A stretch of 56,073 bases of DNA, from assembly GCF_026013545.1 (NCBI RefSeq), contig NZ_JAPDOG010000025.1:1-56073 (forward strand), written 5' to 3'. A program made the translations under genes and the position numbers. Under the pieces are notes generated by a model. That model was not told where the DNA came from and searched no databases. It saw only the letters and a program-made list of their open reading frames with translations. Source of the stretch: Defluviimonas salinarum (lineage in GTDB: Bacteria > Pseudomonadota > Alphaproteobacteria > Rhodobacterales > Rhodobacteraceae). This document shows, piece after piece, positions 32,465-41,269 of this stretch (position 1 is its first letter; each line of letters starts with the position of its first letter).

Positions 32465-33028
32465 TCAGGCGGCGCTCCGGTCCGGAGGCCCCGACAGCGC
32501 GCGCTCGGGCGGCCAGGGCCGCGTCGCGTCGGCGGCGATCCAGGCCCGGACCCAGCCGGGCAGCTCCGGGCTTTCCTCGTCGCGGCCGAGGGCTGCCAGC
32601 ACCTCCGCGGGCGGCACGATGCCGGCGCGCGAGGTCACCGCCGAGCGCAGGAGCATGTGGCTCGTGCAGTCGTCGCCGCGCCACATGCTCTGCTCCATGT
32701 AAAGAAAGCGCTCGTCCCAGCCGATGCAGCGGCTGACCATTTCCACCCGGTCGAACATCCGGACCCGGCGCCGGTAGCGCAGCGAGTTGCCCGCCACCGT
32801 GATCGACCAGCCCTTGCGCCTCAGCACGTCGACGAGACCGGTCCGCATCGCCAGCGGGATCCGCCCGAGATCGAACAGCGTCAGCGTCCGGCCGTTGTTG
32901 AGCTCGACCCAGAGATCGAGATCCCAGGGCCAGCAGATGTGATGCGAGACATGCGGCTCGGTCAGGCCGAGCCGCGGCTGGCGGCGGCTGGTCCAAAGCT
33001 CCTTGGCCATGCGGACGAAGGGGTACAT
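32465..33028 (-). CDS. acyl-CoA thioesterase-like protein (hot-dog fold)
   Basis: This 187-aa protein of the 4HBT/YbgC-like type has CWPWDLDLWVELNNGRTLTLFDLGRIPLAM, in which the D-x-x-x-x-x-x-N-x-G-R region holds the catalytic Asp, and then YRRRVRMFDRVEMVSRCIGWDERFLYMEQSMW. It presumably hydrolyses acyl-CoA esters in the cytoplasm. Start 33028 (MYPFVRMAKELW) is chosen because GGGAGAG lies just upstream; the longer frame adds a Cys/Arg-rich unlikely extension. The C-terminal 50 residues are Pro/Trp rich. Confidence 0.85.
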   Translation of the reverse strand: MYPFVRMAKELWTSRRQPRLGLTEPHVSHHICWPWDLDLWVELNNGRTLTLFDLGRIPLAMRTGLVDVLRRKGWSITVAGNSLRYRRRVRMFDRVEMVSRCIGWDERFLYMEQSMWRGDDCTSHMLLRSAVTSRAGIVPPAEVLAALGRDEESPELPGWVRAWIAADATRPWPPERALSGPPDRSAA

Positions 33029-33165
33029 CGGGGCTCTCCCGGCAGGTTTCCACCAGCACCTCGGGCAACACTGCCCGCAGGTCAAGCCGCGACGTGGCGT
33101 TACGAGGTTGCACAAGCCCGGCGGGCGGCTTACCTCTGGGCCGACCCAACCGGCCGGAGCCCCTC

Positions 33166-33459
33166 ATGCAGTCGTTGTTTCAGGCGCTGATGCTGATCCT
33201 CAACGTGATCTGGTTCATCATGATCGCCCATATCATCATGTCGTGGCTGATCAACTTCCAGGTCCTGAACATCCGCCAGCCCATGGTCTCGCAGATCTGG
33301 TACGGGCTGAGCCGCCTGCTGGAGCCGGTCTACGCCCCGATCCGCCGGATCCTGCCACAGACGCCGGGGCTCGACCTCGCGCCCCTGGTCGCCTTCATCC
33401 TGCTGATCATCATCCAGCAGACGCTCGTCAACAACGCCGGCTTCTTCTACGGCTACTGA
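33166..33459 (+). CDS. YggT family membrane protein
   Basis: The 97-aa protein has two hydrophobic segments (MLILNVIWFIMIAHIIMSWL and LAPLVAFILLIIIQQTLV) separated by the family loop with LEPVYAPIRRILPQTPGLDL. YggT proteins are small inner-membrane proteins linked to cell shape, osmotic stress and K+ handling; the exact role is unclear. The ATG at 33166 is the first that gives the expected N-terminus. A gap of 64 nt precedes recQ on the same strand. Confidence 0.93.
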   Translation: MQSLFQALMLILNVIWFIMIAHIIMSWLINFQVLNIRQPMVSQIWYGLSRLLEPVYAPIRRILPQTPGLDLAPLVAFILLIIIQQTLVNNAGFFYGY

Positions 33460-33523
33460 GCCTTGCCCCTTCCCGGCTCGTGTGAGAGGGTCGGGAAATC
33501 GAGCCAACAAGAACCGCGAGCCA

Positions 33524-35566
33524 ATGACCCGCGCCGAGGGACTGCTTTCCTCCGTCTTCGGATTTGACGCCTTCCGTCCCGGCCAGTCGGAAATCGTGGC
33601 CGCTGTCGCGGGCGGCCAGAACACGCTCGCGATCATGCCGACGGGCGGCGGCAAGTCGCTCTGCTACCAGCTGCCGGCGCTCCTGCGCGAGGGCGTGACG
33701 GTGGTGATCTCGCCCCTCATCGCGCTGATGCGCGACCAGGTCCGGGCCCTGCGCGAGGCGGGCGTCGCGGCGGGCGCGCTCACGTCGGGCAATACCGAGG
33801 AGGAGACCGAGGCGGTCTTCGCGGCCCTCGACGAGGGGCGGCTGAAGCTTCTCTACATGGCGCCGGAGCGGCTCGCCTCGGGCGGCACGCTGACGCTTCT
33901 TCGCCGCATCGGCACCAGCCTGATCGCGGTCGACGAGGCGCATTGCGTCAGCCAGTGGGGCCATGACTTCCGCCCAGACTACCTCAGGATCGGCGAGCTG
34001 CGCCGCACGCTGAACGTGCCGCTTGCCGCCTTCACCGCCACCGCCGACGAGGAGACGCGGGCCGAGATCGTCACCCGGCTCTTCGACGGGGCCGAACCCG
34101 CGACCTTCCTGCGCGGCTTCGACCGGCCCAATATCCACCTCGCCTTCGAGGTGAAGGACCAGCCGCGCCGCCAGATCCTCGCCTTCGCCGCCGCGCGGCG
34201 CGGCCAGTCGGGAATTGTCTACACCGCGACGCGGGCCAAGACCGAGACGCTGTCGCAGGCCTTGCGTGAGGAGGGCCACGCCGCCTGCCACTATCACGGC
34301 GGCATGGATCCCGACGACCGCCGCGAGGTCGAGGCGCGGTTCCAGCGCGAGGACGGGCTGATCGTCGTCGCCACCGTGGCCTTCGGCATGGGGATCGACA
34401 AGCCCGACATCCGCTGGGTCGCCCATGCCGACCTGCCGAAGTCGATCGAGGCCTATTACCAGGAGATCGGCCGCGCCGGCCGCGATGGCGCCCCGGCCGA
34501 GACGCTGACGCTCTACGGCCCCGACGACATCCGCCTCCGCCGCGCCCAGGTCGACGAGGGGCTGGCGCCCGCCGACCGCAAGGCCGCCGACCATGCGCGG
34601 CTCAACGCGCTTCTCGGCCTCGCCGAGGCGACCTCCTGCCGGCGCCAGCGGCTTCTGGGGTATTTCGGCGAAGAGGCCGGACCCTGCGGCGCCTGCGACC
34701 TCTGCGACACCGCGCCGGAGGTGTTCGACGGCACCGATGCGGTCAGGAAGGCGCTTTCCGCGATCCTCAGGACCGGCGAGAGTTTCGGCGCGGGGCATCT
34801 CATCGACATCTTGACCGGTACCGCCACCGACAAGGTGCGGCAACGCCGCCATGACGATCTGCCCACCTTCGGCGTCGGCCGCGACCTGCCGAAGCCGCAG
34901 TGGCAGGCGGTGTTCCGCCAGATGATGGGTCACGACCTGATCCGCCCCGACCCCGAGCGCCACGGCGCTTTCCGCATGACCGACGACGCCCGCCCGATCC
35001 TGCGCGGCGAGGCGCAGATCACGCTCCGCCGCGACACGATCCGCAAGGCAGCCGGCAAGCCGGTGGTGAAAACCCTCGTCTCCGAGGAGGACGCGCCGCT
35101 CCTGTCCGCTCTCAAGGCCAAGCGCCGGGCACTGGCCGAGGCGGCGCGGGTGCCGGCCTATGTGATCTTCCCCGACCGCACGCTGATCGAGATGGCCGAG
35201 ACCCGGCCCGAGACGCTCGACCAGATGGCGCGGGTGAGCGGGGTCGGGGCGAAGAAGCTCGAAAGCTATGGCGCCGCGTTCCTCGCGGTCATCACCGGCG
35301 CCGCCGAGGCGATGCATCCGGCGCGGATGAAGCTCGCCGGTCGCGCCGAGGGCGACGTCTTCGACCGGCTGATGAACGCGCAGGCCGAGCTTTCGCGCGG
35401 CGAGGACGGCACCGGAAAGTACCTCACCTGCACCCCTTCGACGCTCCGGAAGATCGCCGAGACCCGGCCGCGCTGCCTCGACGACCTCGAGCGGATCGGC
35501 GGCATGGGCGCGCTCAAGGCCGAGCGGTTCGGAACCGCCTTCCTCGAGATCCTCGGGGCAGGCTGA
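33524..35566 (+). CDS. recQ: ATP-dependent DNA helicase RecQ with two HRDC-like domains
   Basis: RecQ unwinds DNA 3' to 5' in recombination and fork repair. The 680-aa protein has the RecQ Q-motif GFDAFRPGQSEIV, Walker A PTGGGKS (39-45), DEAH at 137-140 with the RecQ aromatic loop HCVSQWGHDFRPDY, motif VI EIGRAGRDG, and a zinc region with SCRRQRLLGYFGEEAGPCGACDLC. Two HRDC-like domains follow (about 520-590 and 605-680: GVGAKKLESYGAAFL, GGMGALKAERFGTAFL). Most bacterial RecQ proteins have one. ATG 33524 lacks a strong Shine-Dalgarno; GTG 33482 is an alternative. Confidence 0.95.
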   Translation: MTRAEGLLSSVFGFDAFRPGQSEIVAAVAGGQNTLAIMPTGGGKSLCYQLPALLREGVTVVISPLIALMRDQVRALREAGVAAGALTSGNTEEETEAVFAALDEGRLKLLYMAPERLASGGTLTLLRRIGTSLIAVDEAHCVSQWGHDFRPDYLRIGELRRTLNVPLAAFTATADEETRAEIVTRLFDGAEPATFLRGFDRPNIHLAFEVKDQPRRQILAFAAARRGQSGIVYTATRAKTETLSQALREEGHAACHYHGGMDPDDRREVEARFQREDGLIVVATVAFGMGIDKPDIRWVAHADLPKSIEAYYQEIGRAGRDGAPAETLTLYGPDDIRLRRAQVDEGLAPADRKAADHARLNALLGLAEATSCRRQRLLGYFGEEAGPCGACDLCDTAPEVFDGTDAVRKALSAILRTGESFGAGHLIDILTGTATDKVRQRRHDDLPTFGVGRDLPKPQWQAVFRQMMGHDLIRPDPERHGAFRMTDDARPILRGEAQITLRRDTIRKAAGKPVVKTLVSEEDAPLLSALKAKRRALAEAARVPAYVIFPDRTLIEMAETRPETLDQMARVSGVGAKKLESYGAAFLAVITGAAEAMHPARMKLAGRAEGDVFDRLMNAQAELSRGEDGTGKYLTCTPSTLRKIAETRPRCLDDLERIGGMGALKAERFGTAFLEILGAG

Positions 35567-35640
35567 CCCTCCCCACACCTTGCCTCTTGCACCCCCCGCG
35601 CCCGCATGGCTCCATGAGTCAAAGGGCGGAGAAGGACAGC

Positions 35641-36237
35641 ATGTACACCGTGATCGGCACAGTCGGCAGCCGCGCCATGCGGGTCCTGTGGATGCTCGAG
35701 GAACTCGGGCTGCCGTTCGAGCACATCGCCGCGCCGCCGCGCTCGAAGGGCGTCACCGCCTTCAACCCGGCGGGCAAGGTTCCGGTGCTGATCGAGGACA
35801 GTACGCCCATCACCGATTCCACCGCGATCATCCAGTATCTCGCCGACAAGCACGGCCAGCTCACCCATCCCGCCGGCACGCTCGACCGCGCCCGGCAGGA
35901 CAGCCTCACGCAGTTCCTGCTCGACGAGTTCGACGCCAATCTCTGGATGGCCGCGCGCCACAGCTTCGTGCTGCCCGAGGAGCTGCGCCACGCCGCGATC
36001 AAGAACACGCTGCGCTGGGAGTTCGAGCGCAGCCAGAAGACGCTCGTCCACCGCATCGGCGAGGGGCCGTTCGTCATGGGCGACATGATGACGGTGCCCG
36101 ACATCATCCTGACCCATTGCGGCAACTGGGCGCTCGGCGCCAAGTTCCCGATCACCGAGCACAGGCTGACCGAATATCTCGACCGGATGCGCGCGCGCCC
36201 GGCCTACAGGCGCGCGATGGCCCGGACCGGGGAGTGA
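35641..36237 (+). CDS. glutathione S-transferase family protein
   Basis: The 198-aa protein has the GST N-terminal thioredoxin-like domain: MYTVIGTVGSRAMRVLWMLE with the catalytic Ser/Arg-like start, FNPAGKVPVLIEDSTPITDSTAIIQYLADKH, and the alpha-helical C-terminal domain (DEFDANLWMAARHSF...TLRWEFERSQKTLVHRIGEGPFVMGDMMTVPDI). It presumably conjugates or isomerises an electrophile with glutathione; the class is not clear. A strong AGGAGAAGG-like purine tract (GGAGAAGG) precedes the ATG. A hairpin terminator follows at 36243. Confidence 0.9.
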   Translation: MYTVIGTVGSRAMRVLWMLEELGLPFEHIAAPPRSKGVTAFNPAGKVPVLIEDSTPITDSTAIIQYLADKHGQLTHPAGTLDRARQDSLTQFLLDEFDANLWMAARHSFVLPEELRHAAIKNTLRWEFERSQKTLVHRIGEGPFVMGDMMTVPDIILTHCGNWALGAKFPITEHRLTEYLDRMRARPAYRRAMARTGE

Positions 36238-36242
36238 CCCGG

Positions 36243-36268
36243 CCGCCGTGCCGGCGGTATATTTTCTT
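36243..36268 (+). terminator. intrinsic terminator after the GST gene
   Basis: CCGCCG (36243-36248), TGC, CGGCGG (36252-36257) then TATATTTTCTT. The stem is 6 bp but very GC-rich and is followed by a clear T-rich tract. It lies 5 bp after the GST stop codon. Confidence 0.65.
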
Positions 36269-36288
36269 CGCACCTCGGTTCGCCATAT

Positions 36289-37431
36289 TTGAGAAAGCCG
36301 ACCGCGCTAGAGAGGCCCCACAGAGCCGGGGATTGGACCCGGTTCCTGGAGCAAAAAAAGTCCAGCATCAGCTTCTATGCCCGCGGCGATGAATCGTCCG
36401 CCAACAACGCTTCCTTGAACATCGAGAACACGACGAAACAGCCCACCGTGCTCTTGACCTTCAACAGCAGTGGCCCGTCGGGCGACATCGTTCTCGAATA
36501 CAACGCGGGCAAGGTCGACCCCGACACCACGGTGACGATCAACGGCGCGACCTACAACTTCAAGGTCGAGATGACCGGCACCCTGCCCCTGGCAAACGGC
36601 AAGGTGCCCGACCCGCTTGAGGGCCACCAGATCACGGTGATCTCGGCGGTGATCAAGGACGTCACCGAGCGGTTCTATTTCGTCACCGACGGCAGCGGCA
36701 CGCAAACGCTGATGAACCAGTTCGGCAACGGCGCGGTTCCCCTGAAGAACGTCAGCTTCGCGCCGACGCCGATCCACGTCTGCTTCTGCGCCGGCACCGA
36801 CATCCTGACGCCCGGCGGCTGCCGCAAGATCGAGACGCTCAAGGCCGGCGATCTCGTCCTGACCGAGACGGGCGAGGCCAAGCCGATCCTCTGGATCGCC
36901 AGCAGCACCGTCAGCTTCGACGAGATGCTGCGCGCGCCCGAATTCCGGCCGATCCGCATTCCGGCGGGTACGATCGCTCCGGGCGTGCCGAATGCCGATC
37001 TCCAGGTCTCGGCCCGGCATCGGATCGTCATCGAGGATGCCGAGGCCATGCTCCTCTTCGGCGAGGCGCGGGTGCTCGTCGCCGCCAAGGACCTGGTCGG
37101 GACCGTGGCGGAACGGGTGATGCCGCTCGGAGACGTGAGCTATTACCACCTCTTGCTCGATGGCCACCACATGGTGGTGTCGAACGGCATGGTCACCGAA
37201 AGCTTCCAGCTTGCGTAGCGCAGCTTCGACGGCCTGTCGTCCGCGGCGCGAAGCGCGCTCCTGGCCGCATTGCCTGGCGACGCCCTGGTGGCCTGTTTCG
37301 CCCGCGAAGACGCGATGCCCAGCCTCAAGGCCCATGAGGCCGGGGTTCTGGCTCAGAGGATTTTCGGGGAGCCGGTGGAATCGGCGACCGTCGCGTGTAC
37401 CGAATACGTGGAGGCGGCGCTCGTCGCGTGA
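36289..37431 (+). pseudogene. Hint (hedgehog/intein)-domain protein, probably decayed: lost start and internal TAG
   Basis: The frame encodes a typical Rhodobacterales Hint-domain protein: an N-terminal beta-rich region (SISFYARGDESSANNASLNI) then a Hint domain starting CFCAGTDILTPGGCRKIETL with LKAGDLVLTETG, SARHRIVI and YYHLLLDGHHMVVSNGMV-type motifs. A TAG at 37216-37218 interrupts it. The same frame continues for 70 codons to TGA 37429-37431 with a sequence (ARSALLAALPGDALV...SLKAHEAGVLAQRIFG) that looks like the normal tail. The expected ATG also seems changed: GGAG (36348-36351) is followed after 6 nt by AAG at 36358, where MSSISFYARGDES would begin. Only a weak TTG (36289) is left as start. 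If translated to 37218 the product is 309 aa. Confidence 0.65.
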
Positions 37432-37449
37432 TGCCTGCCCGAACGAATT

Positions 37450-37484
37450 CGCCGCGCCGACGGGTCTCGTCGGCGCGGCGGTTT
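37450..37484 (+). terminator. intrinsic terminator, 13-bp perfect stem
   Basis: CGCCGCGCCGACG (37450-37462), loop GGTCT, CGTCGGCGCGGCG (37468-37480), then GTTTCG. It lies 18 bp after the TGA of the extended Hint frame, which supports that frame as the original gene end. Confidence 0.8.
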
Positions 37485-37559
37485 CGTTCCGGTCATTCGG
37501 GCGGCGCCGCCTTTCGATGCGCCCCCCGCGAACCTTTGTGTCAACTCATCGATGTGAGG

Positions 37560-37814
37560 TCAGCAGGAAGCCACATACTGGTTGCCGTTGGCGTCCCGAT
37601 AGACGCAGTCGCCCGGCGTGTTGGCCTTGCCGATCAGGTTGCCGGCGAGCGCGCCGGCGGCCCCGCCGATCACCGCGCCCTTGACCGCGTTGTCCGACAC
37701 CGCGGCGCCGAGCGCCGCACCGGCCAGCGCGCCGGTCGCGGTGCTCCGCTGCTCGGTCGTCTGGCAGGCCGCGAGCGACAGGGCGATGGGCAGCATCAGC
37801 ATCAACTTCTTCAT
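37560..37814 (-). CDS. small glycine-zipper lipoprotein
   Basis: The 84-aa protein has a lipoprotein signal (MKKLMLMLPIALSLAAC, lipobox LAAC, Cys at 17) and a glycine-zipper segment (TGALAGAALGAAVSDNAVKGAVIGG...AGALAGNLIGK), ending with CVYRDANGNQYVASC, which may form a disulfide. Such 17-kDa-antigen/OmpA-like glycine-zipper lipoproteins sit in the outer membrane; the role is unknown. GGAGG precedes the ATG at 37814; the upstream in-frame extension is not signal-like. Confidence 0.85.
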   Translation of the reverse strand: MKKLMLMLPIALSLAACQTTEQRSTATGALAGAALGAAVSDNAVKGAVIGGAAGALAGNLIGKANTPGDCVYRDANGNQYVASC

Positions 37815-37907
37815 TATATCCTCCATTTCCGGACTATCCGTCCTTGTCAAAAGCGCGAGTTCACCGCCCAAACTGCCCCAGCCGCGCATCGGTTCCCTTG
37901 ACGGGCA

Positions 37908-39092
37908 TCAAGTCCGGCTGCCATTTGCCGCCGCTCGCCCAGCCCAGAGCCCGGTCGCAAGGCAGGCCGTCAGAAGGTATCCCCCTGTCGGCGCTTCCCA
38001 ATCGAGCATCTCGCCGCAGGCGAAGATACCGGGAAGCCCTTGCAACTCCAAGCCTTCGCTCAACGCCGCGCGCCGAATCCCGCCGGCAACCGAGATCGCC
38101 TCGTCGAGCGGGCGCGGCCCGGCGTGGCGGACCGGCAGCGCCTTGATGAGCCGCGCCAGCCGTTCGCCCTTCGGCAGCGGCCGCCCCCATTCCTGCAGAA
38201 GCGCGATCCGCACCGGGTCGAGCTTCAGCGCCTTCCGCAGCCAGTTCGCCGCCGTCTCCTTGCCCGGCCCCGGCGCGAGTCGTCCCGCGACCTCGGCTAG
38301 GCTCCGCTCCGGCACGAGGTCGAGCGTCAGCGTCGCGCCCTCCCGGACCGCGCGCGACACCGCGTAGATGCCGCCGCCCTCGATGCCGCGCGCCGAGATC
38401 ACGAACTCGCCCCGCTCGACGTGATTGCCCGCATGCAGCGCCACGCCCTTGACCGGCGTGCCGAAGAACCGCGCCATGTGCTCCGACCACTCGACCCGGA
38501 AACCCATGTTGGCGGGCTTGAACGGCGCGATGTCGACGCCCTTCGCCGCCAGCCACGGCACCCAGGCCGCGTCCGAGCCGAGCCGGGCCCAGCTCGCGCC
38601 GCCGAGCGCCAGCACCGTCACCGCTGGGTGCAGGAACTGCCGACCTTCCGGTGTCTCGAAGGCCAGCCCGTCCTCGTCGAACCCGGACCAGCGCCAGCGG
38701 GTGCGCAGCTCCACGCCCGCGCCCGCGAGGCGGGCAAGCCAGGCGCGCAGGAGCGGCGAGGCCTTCATCTCGACCGGAAAAACCCGCCCGGTGGAGCCCG
38801 CGAAGACCTCCTGGCCGAGCCCGCGCGCCCAGCCCATCACCGCATCGGGTCCGAACGCCTCCAGCATCGGCCGGAGCCAGTCGGTGTCGTAGCGCGCCGC
38901 GAAGTCGGCGAAGGGTTCGTCCTTGGTCAGGTTCAGCCCGGACTTGCCCGCCATCAGGAACTTGCGCGCGGGCGAGGGCTTGGCCTCGCAGATCACCACC
39001 CGCCGGCCCGCCGCGGCAAGCGCCTCGGCCGCCATCAGCCCGGCCGGCCCGGCGCCGACCACCAGCGCATCCGTCACCCGCCGCATCGCCAT
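37908..39092 (-). CDS. NAD(P)/FAD-dependent flavoprotein, TIGR03862-like
   Basis: The 394-aa protein opens with a Rossmann dinucleotide motif (ALVVGAGPAGLMAAEALAAAG), then EAKPSPARKFLMAGKSGLNLTKDE, the hallmark of this HI0933-like flavoprotein group, and ends with GLPGIFACGEMLDWEAPTGGYLLTACLATG, the second FAD contact. The substrate is not known. Start 39092 (MAMRRVTDAL) has a GGAGCGGGA upstream and begins directly with the Rossmann fold; the longer frame is a GC-rich extension. It is divergent from the HNH gene at 39157. Confidence 0.88.
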   Translation of the reverse strand: MAMRRVTDALVVGAGPAGLMAAEALAAAGRRVVICEAKPSPARKFLMAGKSGLNLTKDEPFADFAARYDTDWLRPMLEAFGPDAVMGWARGLGQEVFAGSTGRVFPVEMKASPLLRAWLARLAGAGVELRTRWRWSGFDEDGLAFETPEGRQFLHPAVTVLALGGASWARLGSDAAWVPWLAAKGVDIAPFKPANMGFRVEWSEHMARFFGTPVKGVALHAGNHVERGEFVISARGIEGGGIYAVSRAVREGATLTLDLVPERSLAEVAGRLAPGPGKETAANWLRKALKLDPVRIALLQEWGRPLPKGERLARLIKALPVRHAGPRPLDEAISVAGGIRRAALSEGLELQGLPGIFACGEMLDWEAPTGGYLLTACLATGLWAGRAAANGSRT

Positions 39093-39156
39093 TCCCGCTC
39101 CATCGCCGCCTTGTTCCCCCGGCCCGCATTCGCCATCCTGTCGCAGGAAGCCCGCC

Positions 39157-39462
39157 ATGACACAAGAGCCCGACCCGCCCCTCTGCCCGCTCTGCGGCCG
39201 CCCGATTCCGGCGGACGTGGCGCAGAGCCTGCACCATCTGGTGCCTAAGCTGCGGGGTGGCAAGGGCGGCCCGACGGTACTTCTCCACGCGATCTGCCAC
39301 GCCGAGATCCACGCCACGTTGAGCGCGACCGAGCTTGCCCGCGGCTATGCCACGGTCGAGGCGCTGCGCACCCATCCGCGGCTGGCGAAGTTCATCGACT
39401 GGATCGCAAAGCGCCCGCCCGGCTTCCGCTCGCGCGTGCCGGGGCCGCGGCGGGGGCGCTAG
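39157..39462 (+). CDS. small HNH-endonuclease-like protein
   Basis: The 101-aa protein has CPLCGRPI (a zinc-knuckle half) followed by LHHLVPKLRGGKGG and LLHAICHAEIHATLS, the HNH pattern with H-H, a conserved Gly-Gly turn and C-H-x3-H. Such stand-alone HNH proteins are common in proteobacteria; DNA cleavage is inferred from the family only. The ATG at 39157 is preceded by AGGAAG. The frame stops two bases before the convergent ornithine cyclodeaminase-like gene. Confidence 0.85.
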   Translation: MTQEPDPPLCPLCGRPIPADVAQSLHHLVPKLRGGKGGPTVLLHAICHAEIHATLSATELARGYATVEALRTHPRLAKFIDWIAKRPPGFRSRVPGPRRGR

Positions 39463-39463
39463 G

Positions 39464-40429
39464 TCAGCCGGCGACGCGCGTGCCCGCCCCGGAGGCGACA
39501 GCGCTTTCGTAGGCCAGAGCCGCCAGCGCGAAATCCCCGACCGCGAGCCCCCGGAACACGAAGGCCGCGCGCCGGTCGGGCGCGAATCCGGCGGCGATCC
39601 GCCCCCCGATCATCTCGGTCAGGTCACCGGCAATGAGGCCGGGTTCGACCATCGGCCTGGCGCTTTCCGCCTCCTGCACGCGGTCGTCGATGATCACCGT
39701 GTCGAAAGCCGGCATGCCCGCGGGCTCCCACGGAATCGCAAGGTCGGTGATCGTCGCGAAGGCGCCGGGCTTCAGCCAGCGCGCGTCGAGGAAGGGCGCG
39801 ACGGAATAGTCGAGCGTGATCGAGCTCACCACCAAATCGACGCCGTCAAGCGCCTCGCGGGCGTCGAGCGCGTGCGCCTCCAGCCCGAGGCCGCGCGCCG
39901 CGTCGCAAAGCGTGTCGACCTTGGCCCGGCCACGCCCGACCGCGCGGATCTCGCGCAGCGGGAAGAGTTCGGCGAAGGCGGCGAGGTGGCTGTGCGCCTG
40001 CACCCCGCAGCCGACGAAGGCGACGCTCTGCGCCTCCGGGTCGGCGAGCCGCCTGGCGACCACCGCGCTCAGGGCGGCGGTTCGGACCGCGGTGACCCAG
40101 TTGGCGTCCATCACCGCCTTCAGGACCCCGGTCACGCTGTCGAGGATGAGGATCGCGCCGTTGATGCCGGGCAGGCCGCGCGCGGCATTGTCGGGCGCGA
40201 CCATCACCGACTTCACCACGATCACGCCCGGCTCGTCGGCCGCGGCGAGCGTCGCCATCATGTAGCGCCCGTCGCCCGGCATCACCGCCGTTTTCGGCGC
40301 GGTCCAGAGCCGCTCCTCCGTCCGCGCGAGCACCGCGCGCTCGACCGCCGCGACCACGTCCGCGGTCGAGATGCCGAGCCCGTCCAGAACCCGATCCGAA
40401 AGATAGACAAGCCCGCCTGCCTCACTCAC
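39464..40429 (-). CDS. ornithine cyclodeaminase / mu-crystallin family protein
   Basis: The 321-aa protein has the family substrate region WTAPKTAVMPGDGRYMMATL and LPGINGAILILDSVTGVLKAVMDANWVTAVRTAALSAV, followed by the NAD(H)-binding VAFVGCGVQAHSHLAAFAELF and VVSSITLDYSVAP. Members are ornithine cyclodeaminases, alanine dehydrogenases or imine reductases; the reaction here cannot be assigned. GTG 40429 is supported by GGGAG upstream. bfr starts its run 18 bp further on the same strand, but no functional link is evident. Confidence 0.85.
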   Translation of the reverse strand: MSEAGGLVYLSDRVLDGLGISTADVVAAVERAVLARTEERLWTAPKTAVMPGDGRYMMATLAAADEPGVIVVKSVMVAPDNAARGLPGINGAILILDSVTGVLKAVMDANWVTAVRTAALSAVVARRLADPEAQSVAFVGCGVQAHSHLAAFAELFPLREIRAVGRGRAKVDTLCDAARGLGLEAHALDAREALDGVDLVVSSITLDYSVAPFLDARWLKPGAFATITDLAIPWEPAGMPAFDTVIIDDRVQEAESARPMVEPGLIAGDLTEMIGGRIAAGFAPDRRAAFVFRGLAVGDFALAALAYESAVASGAGTRVAG

Positions 40430-40447
40430 CGCGCCACTCCCATCGTG

Positions 40448-40933
40448 TTACTCCGCCTCGTCCGCCGGCAGTGCGTTCAGGTGGCCGTACCGCTCCTCGC
40501 CAAGCCGGTCGAAAAGACCGATCTGGGTCTCGAGGAAATCGATATGCCCTTCCTCGTCGGCCATCAACTCCTCGAAGAGGTTCTTCGAGACATGGTCGCC
40601 CACCTTCTCGCAGTGATCGCGCGCCTCTATGTAGAGCTTGCGGGCATCGTGCTCGGCGGCGAGGTCGCTGTCGAGCGCCTCGCGGACGGTTTCGCCGATC
40701 CGCAGGGGGTCGAGCTTTTGCAGGTTCGGATGACCTTCGAGGAAGATGATGCGCTGGATCAGCTTGTCGGCGTGGTGCATCTCCTCAATGCTTTCGGCGC
40801 GCGACTTCCGCGCGAGCCGGCCGAAGCCCCAGTCTTCCTGCAATCGGTAGTGAAGCCAGAACTGGCTGACCGCGGTCAGCTCACTCCGCAGCGCGGAGTT
40901 CAGGTACTCGATGACCTTCTTGTCGCCTTTCAT
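40448..40933 (-). CDS. bfr: bacterioferritin
   Basis: The 161-aa protein forms the 24-mer heme-containing iron store. Met52 ([10 protein letters not shown]), the axial heme ligand, is present. So are ferroxidase-centre residues Glu18, Glu51 and His54, with [13 protein letters not shown] for the late Glu and His. Its start lies 53 bp inside the upstream bfd frame, so bfd and bfr are tightly coupled and probably co-regulated by iron. Confidence 0.97.
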   Translation of the reverse strand: MKGDKKVIEYLNSALRSELTAVSQFWLHYRLQEDWGFGRLARKSRAESIEEMHHADKLIQRIIFLEGHPNLQKLDPLRIGETVREALDSDLAAEHDARKLYIEARDHCEKVGDHVSKNLFEELMADEEGHIDFLETQIGLFDRLGEERYGHLNALPADEAE

Positions 40934-41174
40934 CGGATCCTCCCTTCGGCTCGCACCGGCGAACGCCGCGCAGGGGCGCGGGAACCTCAAGGCTGTCACA
41001 GCCCCGCATCGTCTCGACGAACAGCGGCAGGCAGCCGCCACAATCGGCGCGTTTGCCGAGCGCGTGGTAGATGCGGCCGGGCGTGATCACTGTACGCGCA
41101 TCGGCGGCGCGCATCCAGTCGACCGCGGCACGGATGTCATGATCGCTGATGCACATGCAGTGGCAGACGATCAT
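40881..41174 (-). CDS. bfd: bacterioferritin-associated ferredoxin
   Basis: Bfd binds a [2Fe-2S] cluster and passes electrons to bacterioferritin for iron release. The frame has Cys4 and Cys6 ([10 protein letters not shown]) and Cys45 and Cys48 (RADCGGCLP). The spacing between the pairs is about 7 residues longer than in E. coli Bfd. The frame runs on 30 residues past the domain and into bfr, overlapping it by 53 bp. The tail is Arg/Pro-rich. GGGAGG about 10 nt upstream supports the ATG at 41174. Confidence 0.85.
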   Translation of the reverse strand: MIVCHCMCISDHDIRAAVDWMRAADARTVITPGRIYHALGKRADCGGCLPLFVETMRGCDSLEVPAPLRGVRRCEPKGGSDERRQEGHRVPELRAAE

Positions 41175-41269
41175 CGCGCCCCGCCTCCCGGCCGCCGATT
41201 TGTCCGTTCTGCGCGCATCGGTCCCCAAGGCTCGCGACAACGCCCCGGAACCGGGGCGCGCGTACTTCC

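Noticed and set aside
33428-35578. 716-codon open frame on the minus strand opposite recQ
   Set aside because: It is antisense to a clear RecQ with all motifs and has a biased composition.
41241-41258. intrinsic terminator after the enoyl-CoA hydratase gene
   Set aside because: The CGCCCC/GGGGCG hairpin has no T-run and lies in the bfd leader; kept only as a leader hairpin.
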